A DNA stretch of 64,000 bases from Ferrovibrio sp. (GTDB lineage Bacteria; Pseudomonadota; Alphaproteobacteria; Ferrovibrionales; Ferrovibrionaceae), in NCBI RefSeq assembly GCF_025869515.1, contig NZ_JAOZVR010000117.1:56914-120913 (forward strand). The letters are read 5' to 3'. Shown piece after piece: positions 56,272-64,000 of the stretch (its first letter is position 1; every line of letters starts with the position of its first letter). The position numbers and the translations under genes are program-made. Below the pieces are notes generated by a model, which saw only the letters and a list, made by a program, of their open reading frames with translations, did not search any database and was not told the origin of the DNA.

Positions 56272-56277
56272 ATGGTT
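56266..56277. promoter_or_regulatory. Operator-like palindrome at the ArsR start codon
   Basis: AACCATATGGTT is a perfect 12-bp palindrome that includes the presumed ArsR start codon (ATGG). The position suggests that ArsR represses its own operon by blocking transcription start. The binding itself is inferred. Confidence 0.55.
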
Positions 56278-56327
56278 TAGTATTGACGTGAATCGCCATC
56301 CTGTCAACCCGGCATTTGCAGAGGATG

Positions 56328-57587
56328 CTAAACGCGGTTTTCCACGCGATCGGCACCAAAGCGCACCGTGACCGTGGTGCCCTCGCCCGGCTGCGACGTG
56401 AGCCCCACCTGCCCGCCATGCAGCAGCGCCAGTTCCTGCACCAGCGGCAGGCCGAGGCCTGAGCCCTGATGCTCGCGCGTCAATACATTGTCGACCTGCC
56501 CGAAGCGCTGCAGCGCCTTGGCGATATCGGACTCATTCATGCCGATCCCGGTGTCTCGCACGCCGAAGGCAATACCGCCGGCAGGTTCGCGCAAGGCGAA
56601 GATCGCCACCGCGCCGCCTGACGGCGTGAACTTGATGCCGTTGCTGAGCAGATTGAGCATGATCTGGAACACTGCGCGCTGGTCTGCCCAGAGCGGCGGC
56701 AGGTCGGCCGGCATGTCCAGGGTCAGCATCACGCCGCCCTCCCGTGCCGCCCCTTCCACCTGACGCAGGGCCCGCGCTGCGATCGCCGGCAGATCGACGT
56801 GGCTTTCATGCAGCTCGTAGGCGCCGGCTTCGATTTTCGACAGGTCGAGAACATCGTTGATCAGACTGAGCAGGTGCTGGGCGCTTTCGTGGATATGGCC
56901 GGCATAGCCGCGATAACGGTCATCCAGCGGGCCGACCACCTGATCCCTCATCACCTCGGCAAAGCCGAGAATGGCATTCATCGGCGTACGCAGCTCGTGG
57001 CTCATATGCGCCAGGAACGACGATTTGCTCTTCGAGGCGCGCAAGGCCTGGTCCCGCGCCTCGGCCAGGGCATGGTTCATTTCATCCCGGCGCCGGCGCT
57101 GCTGCTGCTCCTCGGTGATATCGCGGCCGATACCGACATAGCCGGTGAAATCGCCCGTCTCGTTGAATCGCGGCCGGCCACTGACGCTGATACAGACCAG
57201 CCCGCGCGGACGATTCAGCCACTGCACCTGATGCGCAAAGGGTCGATGCGCCTTCATGTCCTCGATATGCAGTTTCAGGAACGGATCGGCCGAGTTGTCG
57301 TCGCCGAACAGGGAAATACGGGACTGGCCGATATATCCCGCGGCAGGAACACCGGTGACCAGTTCCACCTGATCGGACATGTAGGTGTAGATCAGATTCG
57401 CATCGGTCTCCCAGATCCAGTCCGCGCTCAGGGCGGTGACATCATGAAACCGCTGCTCGGCGATGCGGCGCCGCTCGATTTCGGTTTGCAGGACGGCCTC
57501 GTCGGCGGTCAGCCTGCTTTCAAGCTCGCGGATCCGCGCTCCGGCCATCTGCCGGTTAAAAAACGCTGCGATCCAGCCCATCCCCAT
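56328..57587 (-). CDS. PAS domain sensor histidine kinase
   Basis: A 419-residue kinase. After a short hydrophobic start and a coiled coil (15-50) comes one PAS domain (about 48-160, ending GYVGIGRDITEEQQ), then the HisKA domain with His197 in FLAHMSHELRTPMNAILGF, and the ATPase domain with N box NLLSNGIKFT, G1 DTGIGM and G2 GSGLGLPL, all intact. No response regulator is adjacent, so it is an orphan kinase. ATG 57587 with GGGGAGGGACG is a strong start. No clear membrane helix. Confidence 0.92.
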   Translation of the reverse strand: MGMGWIAAFFNRQMAGARIRELESRLTADEAVLQTEIERRRIAEQRFHDVTALSADWIWETDANLIYTYMSDQVELVTGVPAAGYIGQSRISLFGDDNSADPFLKLHIEDMKAHRPFAHQVQWLNRPRGLVCISVSGRPRFNETGDFTGYVGIGRDITEEQQQRRRRDEMNHALAEARDQALRASKSKSSFLAHMSHELRTPMNAILGFAEVMRDQVVGPLDDRYRGYAGHIHESAQHLLSLINDVLDLSKIEAGAYELHESHVDLPAIAARALRQVEGAAREGGVMLTLDMPADLPPLWADQRAVFQIMLNLLSNGIKFTPSGGAVAIFALREPAGGIAFGVRDTGIGMNESDIAKALQRFGQVDNVLTREHQGSGLGLPLVQELALLHGGQVGLTSQPGEGTTVTVRFGADRVENRV

Positions 57588-57727
57588 CGTCCCTCCCCAT
57601 GCCGGCGCGTCCACCGGCTGCCGCACGACAGTGGCGCAGCAGAAATCTTCCTGTAAACGGCGAATTATATCGCCGTCATTAGATACCGGGGAATGTTGAC
57701 GATCGGTAACCCCTGCGCCACCATCAC

Positions 57728-60424
<2,697 letters not shown>

Positions 60425-60430
60425 AAAGCA

Positions 60431-60458
60431 AACGGCGCGGATTTGACGCCGCGCCGTT
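60431..60458. terminator. Terminator between bluB and the atp genes
   Basis: AACGGCGCGG and CCGCGCCGTT form a perfect 10-bp stem with an 8-nt loop. On the minus strand it is followed by TGCTTTTC, so it serves the atp operon best; it lies between convergent stops. Confidence 0.8.
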
Positions 60459-60482
60459 GCAGAAATTCATAAACCGGAAGCC

Positions 60483-60884
60483 TTACGCCGCCGCCTCGAG
60501 CATGGCGGTGTATTTCTCGACCCGGGCCGCGGCGCGTGCCCTGGCATGGTCGTCCTTGGCGTCTTCGGCATCCTCGCGGGCATCGTTCAGCGCCGCTTCG
60601 AGCTTGGCGCGGTCGAGCTGCTTCACCGGCACGGCCTCTTCGGCCAGCACGGTGAGCTTGTCGTTCGCCACCTCGGCGAAACCGCCGGCGACGAAGATGC
60701 GCTCGGTCACCGCGCCGTTCACCGTCACCTCAATGATGCCGTTGCGGATGGTCGAGATCAGCGGGCTGTGACCCGGCAGCACGCCGAAATCGCCAGCCTC
60801 ACCGGGCACCACCACCATCTCGGCATCGAGCGCGAGAAGCAGCTTCTCGGGCGATACCAGTTCGAACCTGACGGTCTCCGCCAT
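60483..60884 (-). CDS. atpC: ATP synthase F1 subunit epsilon
   Basis: The epsilon subunit of the F1 sector, 133 residues. The beta-sandwich start MAETVRFELVSPEKLLLALDAEMVVVPGEAGDFGVLPGHSPLIS and the C-terminal helical hairpin (DRAKLEAALNDAREDAEDAKDDHARA) are typical. It couples proton flow to the catalytic hexamer and can inhibit ATP hydrolysis. Last gene of the atpA-G-D-C order. Confidence 0.97.
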   Translation of the reverse strand: MAETVRFELVSPEKLLLALDAEMVVVPGEAGDFGVLPGHSPLISTIRNGIIEVTVNGAVTERIFVAGGFAEVANDKLTVLAEEAVPVKQLDRAKLEAALNDAREDAEDAKDDHARARAAARVEKYTAMLEAAA

Positions 60885-60907
60885 GGCTTAACTCCTCAAC
60901 CCTGAGA

Positions 60908-62377
<1,470 letters not shown>

Positions 62378-63268
62378 TTAGACCGCCTCGGCGCCGGAGA
62401 TGATTTCGATAAGTTCCTTGGTGATCTGGGCCTGACGCGACCGGTTGTAGACGGTCGTGAGCTTCTTGATCATCTCGCCGGCATTGCGCGTCGCATTGTC
62501 CATCGCGGACATGCGGGCGCCCTGCTCGGAAGCCGCATTCTCCAGCAGTGCACGATAGACCTGCATCGACAGGTTGCGCGGCAGCAGCTGGTTCAGAATG
62601 GTTTCCTCGTCCGGCTCGAATTCGTAGATCCCGCCCTGCAGATCCGGAGCCCCGGCAGCAGCGTTTGTGCCGGCAATCATGGCCGGGATCAGCTGCTGGG
62701 CGGTCGGGATCTGGCTGATCACCGACTTGAAGTTGTTGTAGAAGACATGGGCAACGTCGAATTCGCCCGCCTCGAACATCGCCAGCACGCGGTCAGCGAT
62801 TTCCTGGGCATCGGCGAAGCCGATCTTCTTGGACTTCGACAGGTCAACGGTATCGGCGATCTTGGAAGCATGGTCGCGACGCAGCTGGTCGCGGCCCTTC
62901 TTGCCGACGCAGAGAATCTTGACCGTCTTACCCTGAGCGGTCAGCTCCTCGATCTTGCGGCGGGCCAGCTTGACAATTGACGAGTTGAAGGCACCGCACA
63001 GGCCGCGCTCGGCGGTGGCGACGATCAGGAGATGCACCTGATCACTGCCGGTGCCGATCATCAGCCGGGGCGCGGTGTCGGAGCCGATCTGGGCAGCCGA
63101 CAACGAGGCCATGATGCTGGCCATGCGCTCAGCGTAAGGACGCGCCGCTTCGGCGGCCTCCTGGGCGCGGCGCAGCTTGCTGGCTGCCACCATTTTCATC
63201 GCCTTCGTGATCTTCTGGGTCGATTTGACCGAGTTGATCCGAACGCGCAGGGACTTGAGGCTAGGCAT
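62378..63268 (-). CDS. atpG: ATP synthase F1 subunit gamma
   Basis: The rotating central shaft of F1, 296 residues. The N-terminal helix [38 protein letters not shown] and the C-terminal helix ending with [45 protein letters not shown] are the family signatures. Also [15 protein letters not shown] in the middle. Normal length and position. Confidence 0.98.
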   Translation of the reverse strand: MPSLKSLRVRINSVKSTQKITKAMKMVAASKLRRAQEAAEAARPYAERMASIMASLSAAQIGSDTAPRLMIGTGSDQVHLLIVATAERGLCGAFNSSIVKLARRKIEELTAQGKTVKILCVGKKGRDQLRRDHASKIADTVDLSKSKKIGFADAQEIADRVLAMFEAGEFDVAHVFYNNFKSVISQIPTAQQLIPAMIAGTNAAAGAPDLQGGIYEFEPDEETILNQLLPRNLSMQVYRALLENAASEQGARMSAMDNATRNAGEMIKKLTTVYNRSRQAQITKELIEIISGAEAV

Positions 63269-63293
63269 GAAGCTCTACCCTTGGTTCAGGCGT

Positions 63294-64000
63294 TCAGGCG
63301 AAAGTCTTGGCGAGCTCTTCGAGCACGGCCTTCAGTTTGGCTTCCAGGTCCGGCGTCAGAGCCTGGCTCTCGCGGATACCCGACAGGATATCCGGATGCT
63401 TGGACTTGATCGTGCTCAGCAGGGCCTGTTCGAAACGGCCGACATTGCTGACCGGCAGCTTGTCGAGATGGCCCTTCACGCCGGCATAGATCGAGACGAC
63501 CTGCTCTTCGACCGGCAATGGCTGGTACTGGGCCTGCTTCAGCAGTTCGGTCAGGCGGGCGCCGCGGTTCAGCAGGCGCTGGGTCGCCGGATCGAGATCC
63601 GAACCGAACTGGGCGAAGGCCGCCATTTCGCGATACTGCGCCAGTTCCAGCTTGATCGAGCCGGCAACCTGCTTCATCGCCTTGATCTGCGCGGCCGAGC
63701 CGACGCGGCTGACCGACAGACCGACGTTGATCGCCGGACGGATGCCCTTATAGAACAGCTCGGTCTCGAGGAAGATCTGGCCGTCGGTGATCGAGATGAC
63801 GTTGGTCGGGATGTAAGCCGACACGTCGCCCGCCTGGGTCTCGATGACCGGCAGCGCGGTGAGCGAACCGGCGCCGTTCTTGTCCGACATCTTGGCGGCA
63901 CGCTCGAGCAGGCGCGAATGGATGTAGAAAACGTCGCCCGGATAGGCTTCGCGGCCCGGCGGACGGCGCAGCAGCAGCGACATCTGGCGGTAGGCGACGG
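63294..64000 (-). CDS. atpA: ATP synthase F1 subunit alpha, 5' part cut by window edge
   Basis: The C-terminal 235 or so residues of AtpA. The frame stays open to the window end, with [75 protein letters not shown] and the catalytic-site arginine in GLSVSRVGS visible. Followed by atpG after 25 bp. The N-terminal nucleotide-binding part lies outside the window. Confidence 0.98.
   Translation of the reverse strand, partial: VAYRQMSLLLRRPPGREAYPGDVFYIHSRLLERAAKMSDKNGAGSLTALPVIETQAGDVSAYIPTNVISITDGQIFLETELFYKGIRPAINVGLSVSRVGSAAQIKAMKQVAGSIKLELAQYREMAAFAQFGSDLDPATQRLLNRGARLTELLKQAQYQPLPVEEQVVSIYAGVKGHLDKLPVSNVGRFEQALLSTIKSKHPDILSGIRESQALTPDLEAKLKAVLEELAKTFA

Overview
This is a contiguous piece of a GC-rich alphaproteobacterial chromosome, densely coding and free of insertion sequences, phage genes or CRISPR arrays. 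The alphaproteobacterial assignment rests on the gene orders chvI-chvG-hprK-rapZ-EIIA-HPr-ahcY and tsaE-amgK-murU-addB-addA, the short HPr kinase, and AddAB in place of RecBCD. The overall style is that of a Rhodospirillales-like heterotroph; genus cannot be read from the sequence. A perfect 14-bp parS core at 4348-4361 and the chvIG/ahcY neighbourhood suggest the window lies in the origin-proximal part of the chromosome.

Layout. 1-2124 (minus): sucC-sucD and the first codons of a probable sucA/odhA (TCA cycle). 2389-5121: LolA-like protein, YbjQ protein, a lineage II chlorite dismutase-like haem protein, and an alpha/beta hydrolase gene that contains parS. 5118-7075 (minus): glutathione-dependent formaldehyde oxidation (frmA, fghA). 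7157-10205: thiolase and MFS exporter genes divergent from a TetR regulator, with a 20-bp operator-like palindrome between them. 10255-14042 (minus): ftsK and an aminotransferase. 14205-17368: secreted hydrolase, phytase-like esterase, and a small protein coupled to a flavodoxin-fold quinone reductase. tRNA-Phe follows, then an ABC-2 exporter and a DUF2306 membrane protein.

19756-25871: the ChvI/ChvG two-component system leads into an incomplete, regulatory PTS (HprK, RapZ, EIIA, HPr) and ahcY. 26038-36815: a DivL-like PAS kinase with a degenerate ATPase domain, then tsaE, the cell-wall recycling pair amgK-murU, and the AddB/AddA recombination nuclease, mostly with overlapping genes. 36835-39001: DUF1223, GNAT and Nudix genes. 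39007-45488 (minus): a Gld-like ABC transporter with its auxiliary proteins, then htpG. 45662-49677: DUF1289 and a peptide ABC transporter without a binding protein. 49666-51992 (minus): three tandem paralogous lipoproteins, a Rap1a-like secreted protein and a CinA-type domain protein. 52050-54671: sfsA, map, radC, sdpI-like. 54724-57587 (minus): DUF899, SRPBCC and ArsR genes, and a PAS histidine kinase.

57728-60424: a TPP riboswitch with a readable Shine-Dalgarno-sequestering helix controls thiC and the translationally coupled bluB. 60483-64000 (minus): the F1 ATP synthase genes atpC, atpD, atpG and a 5'-truncated atpA.

Most of the window is ordinary core genome. The points most worth checking are the chlorite dismutase-like gene, parS inside a coding sequence, the DivL-like pseudokinase, the tandem lipoproteins, thiC-bluB under one TPP riboswitch, and several mini-ORF or overlap-based translational couplings.
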